From: Saccoglossus kowalevskii
Lineage: Eukaryota > Hemichordata > Enteropneusta > Harrimaniidae
NCBI RefSeq assembly: GCF_000003605.2
Contig: NW_003142807.1
Coordinates: 150,958 to 181,508, forward strand
DNA length: 30,551 bases
Direction of reading: 5' to 3'
Shown: in pieces, positions 1 to 7,799 of the stretch
How the letters are laid out: each line of letters starts with the position of its first letter
Numbering within the stretch: position 1 is the stretch's first letter
Made by a program: the position numbers and the translations under genes
Notes under the pieces: generated by a model
The model's database searches: none
The model's input: the letters and a program-made list of their open reading frames with translations, nothing else
Told to the model about the DNA's origin: nothing

Positions 1-102
1 GGCCACCTGCCCGTGGTAACCACATTTATATAAAGGCCACCAGCCCATGGTAACCACCTTTATATAAAGGCCACCTGCCTACAGTGGCCACCTTTATATA
101 AA
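1..102. repeat. 34-bp tandem repeat, three copies
   Basis: Three consecutive 34-bp units (1-34, 35-68, 69-102) each begin GGCCACC and end TTTATATAAA. A truncated fourth start (GGACATATGCCC) follows. It lies in the SIN3 intron downstream of exon 12 and has no coding potential. The array may continue beyond the left edge. Confidence 0.9.
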
Positions 103-115
103 GGACATATGCCCA

Positions 116-250
116 TAATTCTTTTTTCAGTTCCATGATATCAGAACAAGCTACCATGCCCCCACCCCAGCTGCTTTACCTCAACCAAAAATAAGATACC
201 TCTGCAAGACTAAGGGTACGATTCTTTTTCAGTTCTACGATAACAACCCC
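116..250 (-). repeat. Two degraded copies of the 3' end of SIN3 exon 12
   Basis: Bases 196-250 align with the end of exon 12 and its 5' splice site (plus-strand order: donor complement, AAGACTAAGGGTACG, TTCTTTTTCAGT, then a GATATCA-like block). The minus strand keeps TTAGTCTTGCAGAG followed by gtatct. Bases 116-150 hold a second, shorter fragment (TTCAGTTCCATGATATCAGA). Both are small outliers of the larger array at 1159-2345 and are too short and diverged to encode anything. Confidence 0.55.
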
Positions 251-1158
251 ACCCCTAAGTAGATTGAGAAATGAACGCAATAAATAAACATATTACATAA
301 ACATACTACAGTAGATTTTTAGTCAATTTACGAACAACCGAGTAAAACGCCTACGCAAAACTAATAATATCACTCAACTTCTACCCACCCAAAATAATAT
401 AATAATCTTTATTCATATCGTGTCAGCAGCGAGACATGGATATATACAATATTGTTATGTATACAAAATAATACAGAAAAAAAAAATTGCAATAGTGAAA
501 GTCAGATATATTAAGAAATATGTAAATTCATATTTTGAGAGAACGCTGGATATTTTGTTTTTGTTTCACAGATTAATCTACACTGCTCAATGAGTTGGTG
601 TTTACAAAATATTTATTAAAGTTTTTTCGTCACTGTATACTGATTTTAATAAGTTAAACTATTCAAACGATTTCTCCCAGTCAAATCCTCACCTACCTTT
701 GCATTTTGGCATTCTTACATATCAGACATTACATATTTGTGAGGCAAGCATCTCAAGTCACTGCCTGTTTCTATTTGCAAAATGTAATTATTTATTCTCC
801 TCATGACTGATTATGATACCAAACCCCAGCCAAAAATAACAAGCAGTGTTCTCACCAAGACATTAAACATGAAACATTGCTTCAAGGTTTAATTTTTTGT
901 TCAAGATTCCCCCCCCCCCCTCATGAGACTTATTGTCTCACAAAAAAGTTAAAAAAAAGTGATAATTCAGAATACTTCACATTGATGTGTAATTCCCTCA
1001 TACTTTCTAAACTGATGGAACAATTCAACTCCACACATTTAATTTCTGGTGAGAATACTGAATATTTTGCCTCAAAACTTATAGCCCAGCTACAATAGAA
1101 TAATGTTCCTCTAGTCCAGAGATATGAAAACCCCCTCCCCACCCCAATCTACCCTATC
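251..1158. other. Intronic stretch without recognisable gene
   Basis: AT-rich sequence inside the SIN3 intron after exon 12. It contains short homopolymer runs (A at 477-486, C at 909-918). The short open frames on both strands near 877-1142 resemble no protein family and overlap each other, as expected by chance. Confidence 0.6.
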
Positions 1159-1321
1159 CAAAGTAATGTACCTCCTTAACACTAATAATATGACAAAAGG
1201 GCTCTTGTTCCTGTCCTAGGGTATCAGACTCCCATCTCTCCAACTCTGCTTTAAGGGGATCCTTAAAATATTCTTTTCCTTGTCCTAGGGTATCAGACTC
1301 CCATCCCTCCAACTCTGCTCT
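1159..1321 (-). repeat. Degraded exon 12 junction copy plus 69-bp duplication
   Basis: Bases 1159-1232 follow the block order of the exon 12 end (AAAGTAATGTACCTCCTTAACACT, then CTCTTGTTCCTGTCCTAGGGTATCAGAC read in short blocks), which makes it a diverged member of the junction array. The second half (about 1208-1252) is repeated at 1277-1321, with the shared core CCTAGGGTATCAGACTCCCA. No open frame survives. Confidence 0.5.
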
Positions 1322-1788
1322 CACTGAATTCTTAAAATATTAGTAAAATCATAATTCAAAAAAGAAATAAGCATTAAACATGTACACACCAACGTAAATG
1401 TGAAGTTTTAGTAAATTTAAAAAAAAAAACCCTTAATTTATTACATTTTGGCACACAGCCGAGGGCTCGAAATTAACATTTCTTTAAAGCCTACTGGGCC
1501 ACCAATTATAAAAGTTGGTAGTCACATAATAAGTACCAAGTAGTCCATCAAGTTTAGAGAGTAAACAAAAATAAAAAAACGCTCAATTTGTTTAAGACAC
1601 TCTTGCACTTAAAGACATACAGATTATGTAAAACCAAATTACAATTCTTCTTGTTTGGTAAATTTCCATAGTCGTCAGGTTGGGTTACAAGTTTTGAAAA
1701 ACCCTAACCCTAGAATAAAAGCTAGTTGTCTGTGCGCGCCGTGCATGAGCTACTGCTAATTTCAAGCCCTGTACCAGCAGGAACATAC

Positions 1789-1905
1789 CTCTTCAAGACT
1801 AATGGTACGGCTACGACAGGGTTCTTCTTCAGACCTTCAATGATACCAGCCGATTTATCCCCGTATATCCTGTGTAGCGTCGACTTGTGTGTAACGTCCA
1901 AGGTA
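1789..1905 (-). other. Duplicate of SIN3 exon 12 3' half; candidate in-frame cassette exon
   Basis: On the minus strand this 117-nt segment reads a continuous peptide, including [19 protein letters not shown] and VAVPLVLK, paralogous to the last ~39 residues of exon 12 ([19 protein letters not shown]). It is preceded by a pyrimidine-rich stretch ending in AATAG (AG at 1907-1906) and followed by AAGAG|gtatgtt (GT at 1788-1787). Its length is a multiple of three, and splicing after exon 12 would give phase 2 in and phase 2 out, so inclusion would keep the SIN3 frame. In the last ~70 nt about half the differences from exon 12 are synonymous. The 5' half of exon 12 (LDIVLETN to KFRLDN) is absent. 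It may be a used alternative exon or a well-preserved pseudo-exon; only transcripts can decide. Confidence 0.5.
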
Positions 1906-1928
1906 CTATTGACAGAGAGGTCATAGCC

Positions 1929-2345
1929 CAAGTAACATACCTCCTCAAACACAATGGAATTACAACAGCAGTGTTTTTTTTTCAGTCTTTTTATGGTATG
2001 AGACCTTCCCCCAACCCCCCCCCCCCACTCCAGCCCAAGTAACATACCCCCTAAACACAATGATATTACTACAGCAGTGTTCTTTTTCAGTCTTTCTATG
2101 GTACGAGACCCTCCCTCTACTCCAGCCTAAGTAACATACCTCCTAAACACAATTATATTACTACAGCAGTATTCTTTTTCAGTCTCTTTATGGTATGAGA
2201 CCCAACCCCCAACCCCTCAACTCCATCCTTAAGTAGCATAACTCAACACCAATGGTATTGCTAAAGCAGTGCTCCTTTTTAGTCTTCCAAGATATCTGGA
2301 CCCCCCCCCCCTCTCTCTCTCTACCCTAGCCTAAGTAACATACTT
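1929..2345 (-). repeat. Tandem ~100-bp array of exon 12 end / 5' splice-site copies
   Basis: Four units begin near 1929, 2035, 2129 and 2230, and a fifth fragment begins at 2332. Each starts (plus strand) with AAGTAACATACCTCCT or a variant, the complement of the exon 12 donor region AGGAG|gtatgttactt. Each continues through a CAGCAGTGTTCTTTTTCAGT block to a (G)GTATGAGACC block, matching the last ~60 nt of exon 12. Spacing is 95-106 bp, with C-rich runs between units. Donor-like sequence is retained in at least three units while the coding part is lost. Confidence 0.75.
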
Positions 2346-3353
2346 ATAATCTTCTCTAAAACTGTCACTAGAATGTTTACTCAAATTCACTCATAATTAT
2401 AATAATAAAAGTTGAACCATACTTACACCCAATTGATGCAAAGATATTGATTGAAACTGTAGGACTCTAAGTGTTGATTGCCCCATTTTGAAAATATTAC
2501 CAGATCCTGGTTTGTGGAAACTCTGTTTCCACTTCAGAGAAAATCTATTTTCTCCACAATCAGATGATTTGTCTAATGGCATTAACGGTCCCACATAGTG
2601 GCGAGAAATTTAAAAAAGTCGTCAACCCCATTTTAAAAAAATTCTAAGCGCCTATGTGATTATAATTTTCCAACCCAAGTTTTTTTTTGCACACATAGCA
2701 GCCATTTTAATATCACTGTTACTCCTGCTAGATGACACCATTGGTTCGTTAATAATACTACTCAGTACTAAAATGCAGTTTTTAAGAGTGTAAACCAAAA
2801 TTCCTGTCTGACTTGTTCATTTATTTAGTGAAATTACTGCATTAAACACTGAGCAGCTACATAGGAAGGCATGACTAATAAATCAGAAACGTTACGAACA
2901 CAACGACAAACTTGCTCATACACTAGGACGAGTGCTAGAAAACCTGTTTTTATTTGACTGTAGGCAGTTTTTCTCAAAATGGGACATTGATCAAGTAATT
3001 CCCAAGACTTTCATTCAATATATCCTCTTATGGATCAAGGGCTAAGGCTTATGTATGGCTTAATGTAGAAATATCGTAATTGAGAAGAAAAAAAGCAAGA
3101 ATTCACATAAACCATAAAATCTGTATTAGAAGCTGCATTTTTAATAGAAGTTGCATTTATTGGACCAATTGAGAACCAAAAGTTCATCGTTTCTCATTTG
3201 TGTGAATGCTATAACGGAAGACACCTTTTCTGTTGCAATAAACCGTTTTAATATAAGCTGCGACTACTGATACAGATTTTAGAGGACATACCGATTTTTA
3301 ATGAAAACTTAAATTACTTTAACGATAAAAAGAGCATAGTCCAAGTAACATAC
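2346..3353. other. Proximal part of SIN3 intron 12
   Basis: No gene or clear repeat is seen. The exon that should follow exon 12 (human SIN3A continues with the acidic/basic KMKEEEWRE region) is not present anywhere from 1 to 3353, so it must lie left of the window. A minus-strand open segment at 2418-2594 ends near a donor-like GTAAGT but matches no part of SIN3. Confidence 0.6.
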
Positions 3354-3592
3354 CTCCTCAAGACTAAAGGTACGGCTACGGCAGGGTTCTTCTTCAGTCC
3401 TTCGATGATATCAGATGATTTATCCCCATATATCCTGTGTATCGCCTTCCTGTGTATGACTTCCGTGGTACCGCCTAGACTGTTGTCAAGACGAAATTTA
3501 GCGGCTTCTTCAGAGGACATGCGTGATAGTTTTTTCTGTACGCCTTCCAGGACTCTGATTGTCTGAAGGTTGGTTTCCAAGACGATATCCAA
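3354..3592 (-). CDS. SIN3A: SIN3 coding exon 12 (HDAC-interaction domain)
   Basis: 239 nt, residues ~663-741 of the reconstructed protein plus two bases of the next codon. The acceptor is tttgcag (AG at 3594-3593) and the donor is AGGAG|gtatgtt (GT at 3353-3352). The translation begins [20 protein letters not shown] and ends [11 protein letters not shown]; human SIN3A has [20 protein letters not shown] here. It belongs to the Sin3_corepress/HID region, which binds class I HDACs and SDS3 in the nucleus. Phase 0 entry follows the GAG that ends exon 11. This is the last SIN3 exon in the window; its 3' end and donor have been copied repeatedly into the following intron. Confidence 0.96.
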
Positions 3593-4108
3593 CTGCAAAT
3601 TAACAGAATCATGAAGTTAAAGCGAAAGGGTTGTCACCTACACACATGCACGAATCAAGTCATAGACAACAATAACAGACGCAAAGGCTCATGGGTAGAC
3701 ACTTATTTGTAAACAACAACACGCTATAGTTGTATGCTGCATGAAAATCTGAGGTCTCCCCTACTTAAAGTAATTTTATCAAATTCGCATGGTTATTTCT
3801 TCTCAATCACCGTACAAATACTTGAATGAGCGTAATAAACTTAAAGAGCGAGGGTCGTCCCCTGCGCATGCATGTCAGTGAAAATAAGACTTGACGTTAA
3901 TTGATATTTTTTCAATGACTTCTCAGAATTCAAGAAAATTGTTTTTCACCCGAAACATTATTCAAATTTTGAGACTTTTTAGATAGTACAGGACAGCAAA
4001 AACCCGTTGGCAGCATACATGGTAAAAAAAAACATATATTTTTTAAATACCCTCTCCTCGTTTTTAACATTACCTATAAAAAAAATCACCATGGCAACAC
4101 AAGCTCAC
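3593..4108 (-). other. SIN3 intron 11
   Basis: A 516-nt intron with gt...ag ends (gtgagc at 4108, tttgcag at 3593). I see no other feature in it. Confidence 0.9.
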
Positions 4109-4323
4109 CTCAAATCGCTCATCTTCGCATCTGTAAATATGCTCTTCGTATTGCGTCTTTTTAGACGTCACAAATTGAGAGTCTTCTGACCAGGATGGGA
4201 ACGAAACCCATGTGTCGTTCAACACCTCTTTACATAGCGGTGTTCTGCCAGTGCACTTAGGCTGTGTGTAACTCTTAGGCAGTGCTCGATAGCTGGCACC
4301 GTACCGCTTACATGATGAGAAAT
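4109..4323 (-). CDS. SIN3A: SIN3 coding exon 11 (start of HDAC-interaction domain)
   Basis: 215 nt, residues ~591-662. It enters in phase 1: the G that ends exon 10 joins AT to make Asp. The acceptor is ttttgacgtag (AG at 4325-4324); the donor is TTTGAG|gtgagc. The translation contains [54 protein letters not shown], almost identical to human SIN3A and one of the most conserved blocks in the family. The acceptor has a weak polypyrimidine tract (ttattcttgttttattttgac). The acceptor and the first ~29 exonic bases are repeated five more times immediately upstream (4369-4722). Confidence 0.97.
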
Positions 4324-4722
4324 CTACGTCAAAATAAAACAAGAATAAGGTTTTGTTATTTTCTCAAGGGCACCGTACCGCTTACATGATGAGGAATCTA
4401 CGTCAAAATAAAACAAGAATAAGGTTTTGTTATTTTCTCGATAAAGGGCACCGTACCGCTTACATGATGAGAAATCTACGTCAAAATAAAACAAGAATAA
4501 GGTTTTGTTATTTTCTCAAGGGCACCGTACCGCTTACATGATGAGAAATCTACGTCAAAATAAAACAAGAATAAGGTTTTGTTATTTTCTCAATAAAGGG
4601 CACCGTACCGCTTACATGATAAGAAATCTACGTCAAAATAAAACGAGAGTAAGGTTTTGTCATTTTCTCGCTAGATGGCCCTGTAATCTTACTTGATGAG
4701 AAATCTACGTCAAAACAAAACA
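4295..4722 (-). repeat. Six tandem copies of the exon 11 3' splice-site cassette
   Basis: Each unit carries, read on the minus strand, a pyrimidine-rich tail (ccttattcttgttttatttt), gacgtag, then ATTTCTCATCATGTAAGCGG and TACGGTGCC, which are the first 29 bases of exon 11. Units begin (plus-strand GGCACC) at 4295 (the genuine junction), 4369, 4447, 4521 and 4599; a diverged sixth begins at 4677. AG dinucleotides end at 4324, 4398, 4476, 4550, 4628 and 4705. Spacings are 74, 78, 74, 78 and 78 bp, so a 152-bp dimer is the higher-order unit. Copies 1-5 are nearly identical, which implies recent amplification. Confidence 0.95.
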
Positions 4723-5189
4723 GTTGAGTGTTGTTAGTTTAACTATGTTCTTTTGGTGACGTTGGGAAAGCATAAAAGGTTAACTAAAACGAAGCATTTT
4801 TTTATTTACAAAATCATTTATTGTTTATATATATTTTTTAGCAAGGTGACAGCAATGCCAAGATTTTATATTGGCATAAGATCAGTCATGTTTGTCCAAT
4901 TAAAAAGAGAAAAGGCAAATTCTTTTTTTATAGCCAAAGGATTCTTAAGCATGAAACTAAATAAAACTCAATGACTTTTTAAGATTTTCAGGAGTCCAGA
5001 ACTATTTTATCACAATTTTGGTAACCCCCCCCCCTTTTTTTTCCCGGTAATCATCGTCTCATCAAGTTGATTTTTAGTTGTTTTTTTTCTTGTGCCATCC
5101 CATCCTACTCATCTGATTGTGATTAAGTTACAAAAATTCTTTCTAAAAATTTCCAGGTATTTAATATTCCTTTAATATTCCAGGAAATA
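4723..5189. other. Intron 10 sequence without recognisable feature
   Basis: AT-rich DNA with short poly-C/poly-T runs (5026-5042). No gene is seen. Confidence 0.5.
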
Positions 5190-5191
5190 CT

Positions 5192-5398
5192 ACTGTACAT
5201 GCATTAATTATTCACTGGGTTTTAATTTCAATATTTTCGCTAAGAAGTAAAATTCGCTAAAGATAAATCCACATAAACATGTAAAATGTAAAACATGTAA
5301 ACATGTTTCCCTTGTCAAGTTTGTGAACTTGAAATCCAGTGAAATTGCTCAAAATAATGAAATTAAATGCCAGTTAAAATAAATGGTTGACAGTACTA
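5192..5398. repeat. Palindromic TACTGTA-ended element, ATTCACTGGGTTTTAATTTC type
   Basis: The element begins TACTGTACATG with ATTATTCACTGGGTTTTAA nearby and ends ...AAATAAATGGTTGACAGTA. Related elements occur at 13392, 23483 and 24377. Inverted ends and non-coding interior suggest a miniature inverted-repeat transposable element (MITE); no transposase is seen. Confidence 0.55.
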
Positions 5399-5471
5399 TT
5401 ATATTTACTGAGCATACAAACCCTGGAACAACTTTGTAGGAAATCTTTTTTTTTCCCCCCCCCCCCCCCCG

Positions 5472-5876
5472 GACATTGGGTGTCTCTCCTGACTTTTTTT
5501 TTGTACATGTGCAAATTGCAAGTGCGAGTGACGACACATAGTGCATTTTGCCACAGAAGTCGTATTCATGTTTGGGACTACATGACAGGGCTGCGTGGCC
5601 ATCTCTCTGTCAAATGGCAATTTTAATGCGCTATCCTGGCGTCAACCAGGCCCAGCCGAACACAAGCACCTGCGGACCTTAACCAAGGTTCCCCCAAAGT
5701 CGCATTCGTTAGTGAATGAATCTCGGCCAGTGGAATTGGCCTTCCCATTGAGTCTGTGGCACACTCACCCAGGGTTGGGGGTCGACCATTTTGATGTTCA
5801 GCCAAAGGTAGGTTTTGAACTTGGGTCTACCGATCTTGAGTCTGATGCGACAACCACTATGCTACCAGTTACCGGT
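5472..5876 (-). mobile_element. tRNA-derived SINE
   Basis: Read on the minus strand the element starts near 5876 with a tRNA-like head. It has an A box TAGCATAGTGG (5864-5854), a perfect match to TRGCNNAGYGG. The B box GTTCAAAAC (about 5820-5812) matches GWTCRANNC about 34 nt further on. A ~320-bp body follows, ending near a T/A-rich and C-rich stretch at 5440-5515. The body is shared with a head-less copy at 6128-6352. The SINE 5' end lies only ~23 bp from the exon 10 donor. The internal Pol III promoter and length support a SINE; the family name is unknown to me. Confidence 0.7.
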
Positions 5877-5899
5877 TATTGTATGAAATCTTAACTTAC

Positions 5900-6018
5900 C
5901 GATCTCCATAGCGAGTTCGCTACTTGTTCGTTCTTTTGTCTGTGGAGGCGGCTCTATCCGATCACTTTCCTTGTATCCAAGGAATTCTTTAAACCATTTG
6001 AACAATTCTGGGAATTTT
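5900..6018 (-). CDS. SIN3A: SIN3 coding exon 10 (end of PAH3)
   Basis: 119 nt, finishing Gly551 and encoding residues ~552-590. The acceptor is ccatttacag (AG at 6020-6019); the donor is GAGATCG|gtaagt (GT at 5899-5898). The translation [18 protein letters not shown] is the last helix of the third paired amphipathic helix domain (human KFPELFNWFKNFLGYKES). A less conserved linker and ELAMEI follow. Entry is phase 2 (GG from exon 9 plus A) and exit is phase 1, both matching the neighbouring exons. Confidence 0.96.
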
Positions 6019-6127
6019 CTGTAAATGGAACACATGGAAAAGTTATGGTATGCACACAAAATGTGTACCTTCCACGGAAAGTGGATATATATATTTTTTT
6101 TTAAATATTTTTGTGCCGGGCTCAGTT

Positions 6128-6352
6128 CTGGACATTGAATGTCAATGTTGTCTCTCCTGATTTTTTTTTTTTGTATGTGCAAATTGCAAATGCTAGTGCT
6201 GACATAGTGCATTTTTGCCACAGAAGTCATATTCATGTTTGGGACTACATGACAGGACTGTGTGGTCATCTCTCTGTCAAATGGCAATTTAATGTGCTAT
6301 TCTGGCGTCAACTAGGCCGGTCGATCACGAGCACCTGTGGACCTTAACCAAG
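6128..6352 (-). mobile_element. 5'-truncated copy of the SINE
   Basis: This ~225-bp stretch repeats the body of the 5472-5876 element (shared words include TTTGGGACTACATGACAGG and CTCTGTCAAATGGCAATTT) in the same orientation but lacks the tRNA-like head. Truncation at the 5' end is typical of retroposed SINE copies. Confidence 0.65.
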
Positions 6353-6357
6353 GTAAG

Positions 6358-6504
6358 TGGAATTAATTTGAAGGAATGATTCAATGAAAATAAAATTATA
6401 CCTTTTTTCCTATATTTTACATTCAACTCATCAAAAATCGGTCAAAATAAATTCTGTACAAAACACCCAAAAAGTCTTTTCAGCAAAAATAGTATTTTAC
6501 AGTA
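6358..6504. repeat. Fragment of TTTTCGC-type palindromic element
   Basis: The fragment shares CCTTTTTTCCTATATTTTAC and CAAAACACCCAAAAAGTC with the element at 9331-9548 and ends ATTTTACAGTA. The opposite terminus is missing. Confidence 0.6.
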
Positions 6505-6641
6505 CCACTGCCTTATCATAGACACACTGGAATAACCCCACCACGACCACCACATAGAACACTAACCCCGAACTGAACCCCACCCACTATCACATACATC
6601 TTACTGACACCCCCCTTCCCCACCACATATAGCATACTAAC

Positions 6642-6760
6642 CCTAGGAATGGCGTGGCAATCTGGACTAATTCAGCTCTAGAAATCACTTCTTGGTTAAA
6701 CAGAACCAAACAACGCAGAAAATTCTCGTAGACTTCTTGGCTCTTTAAGGCTTTGCGTAC
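6642..6760 (-). CDS. SIN3A: SIN3 coding exon 9 (core of PAH3)
   Basis: 119 nt, residues ~512-550 plus GG of Gly551. The acceptor is tcttcctag (AG at 6762-6761); the donor is CTAGG|gttagt (GT at 6641-6640). The translation [20 protein letters not shown], then [19 protein letters not shown], matches human SIN3[21 protein letters not shown] and [19 protein letters not shown]. It is the central part of PAH3, a four-helix bundle protein-interaction domain. This exon is too short to stand out as a long open frame and was found from the protein match. Confidence 0.95.
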
Positions 6761-6979
6761 CTAGGAAGATAAAAGTAGATACCATTCCTTATTCAAATCA
6801 ACAATAACAGCTTACAATGTAAAATTCAATCTATGTAACGTGGCCTTGTTTTTTATTTTTTCACTTTTTAAAGAAAAATTTAAATAAAGGAAAAAGTTTG
6901 AACATACTTTATCCTACTTCCTTATAACAAAGACTATACATAAACTGAGAGAACAGTGCCCTCACGGTTACTCACTTAC

Positions 6980-7060
6980 CTTGTCAAAAAATGCAAACTC
7001 ACTCAGGCTTCCATGCTTACTGGAATCAGACAGTGACGGGTCTTTAACAGAACGTTTTTT
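6980..7060 (-). CDS. SIN3A: SIN3 coding exon 8 (linker into PAH3)
   Basis: 81 nt, 27 codons, residues ~485-511, phase 0 at both ends. The acceptor is tttctcgcag (AG at 7062-7061); the donor is GACAAG|gtaagt (GT at 6979-6978). The translation starts KKRSVKDPSLSDSSKHG and ends EFAFFDK; human SIN3A has LKDSSMADASKHGGGTES followed by LFFDK. The basic start may add to a nuclear localisation signal together with exon 7. Confidence 0.93.
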
Positions 7061-7127
7061 CTGCGAGAAAAAAATAATTTGAATAAGTACAGACTTGAAA
7101 ATGAAGATTTTGAAATTACCCTTACTT

Positions 7128-7416
7128 GAAATCAACATTACTGAATAAAATCAACATTACTAAATGAAATCTGAATGAAATCAACATTATCAAACGAAAT
7201 CAACATTGAAAAAAAATCAACATTACCGAATAAAATCAATATTACCGAATAAAATCCACACTACTGAATGAAATCAACATTAGCAAATGAAATCAACATT
7301 AGCGAATGAAATCAACATTACTGAATGAAATCAACATTAGCGAATGAAATCAACATTACTGAATAAAATCAATATTAGCAAATGACATCAACATTAGCGA
7401 ATGACATCAACATCAC
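7128..7416. repeat. 19-bp minisatellite, about 15 copies
   Basis: The unit is close to GAAATCAACATTAGCGAAT with variants (ACTGAAT, ACCGAAT, AGCAAAT). It fills most of intron 7 between SIN3 exons 7 and 8. Several units are slightly short or long. It does not encode a long open frame. Confidence 0.9.
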
Positions 7417-7520
7417 AGGATATTGCGGCAAACTCTTATGGTGATGCTGAATCCCAACTTTTTTACAGAATACAATAAGAGTACCTCAATCACTAAAATT
7501 GTTGCTGAACTGGTACATGA

Positions 7521-7629
7521 CCAGACATTTTAAGGTTAGCATACATACCTTCTGAGGGGCACCCGGTTGACCAGACATTTTAAGGTTAGCATACATACCT
7601 TCTGAGGGGCACCCGGTTGACCAGACATT
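7521..7629 (-). repeat. Exact 50-bp tandem duplication spanning the exon 7 donor
   Basis: Units 7521-7570 and 7571-7620 are identical, and a 9-bp third start follows (7621-7629). Each contains the last ~22 coding bases of exon 7 (CCCCTCAGAAG on the minus strand) and the donor gtatgtatgc. Two equally strong 5' splice sites therefore exist, with exon ends at 7599 and 7549. Confidence 0.97.
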
Positions 7630-7742
7630 GCTCTCTTTGGATGGGAACTTTTATTATTACTTTTACTCGACATGCCAGGTTTCTTGACTGTTGAACTGTG
7701 ATCATTGGTCACTCCAGGCGGCCGGTGTTTCAGCTCCTGCAT
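7599..7742 (-). CDS. SIN3A: SIN3 coding exon 7 (PAH2-PAH3 linker)
   Basis: 144 nt, 48 codons, residues ~437-484, phase 0 at both ends. The acceptor is tacattgcag (AG at 7744-7743). The donor chosen is CAGAAG|gtatgt at 7598, because it is in frame with exon 8. An identical donor 50 bp further on (exon end 7549) would add 50 nt and shift the frame. The translation includes TNDHSSTVKKPG, matching human RNDHGGTVKKPQ, and a lysine/serine-rich stretch (SKSNNKSSHPKR). The family is poorly conserved here apart from the NDH..TVKKP block. Confidence 0.92.
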
Positions 7743-7799
7743 CTGCAATGTAATATTTGTATCAAGATTTGACTCAATCTGTGGGAATGCAGCCTGCTC

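Noticed and set aside
1-102. Regular 34-bp repeats considered as a CRISPR array
   Set aside because: The units are directly adjacent with no unique spacers, and the window is clearly animal DNA.
2397-2594. Minus-strand open frame ending near a GTAAGT donor-like site, considered as SIN3 exon 13
   Set aside because: The translation does not resemble the KMKEEEWRE region or any other part of SIN3, and it lacks a convincing acceptor.
4353-4696. Plus-strand open frames with repeated peptide units
   Set aside because: These are the reverse strand of the exon 11 splice-site array; the peptide repetition follows from the DNA repeat.
5595-5894. 99-codon plus-strand open frame
   Set aside because: It lies entirely within the SINE, on the strand opposite its tRNA-like head, and matches no protein.
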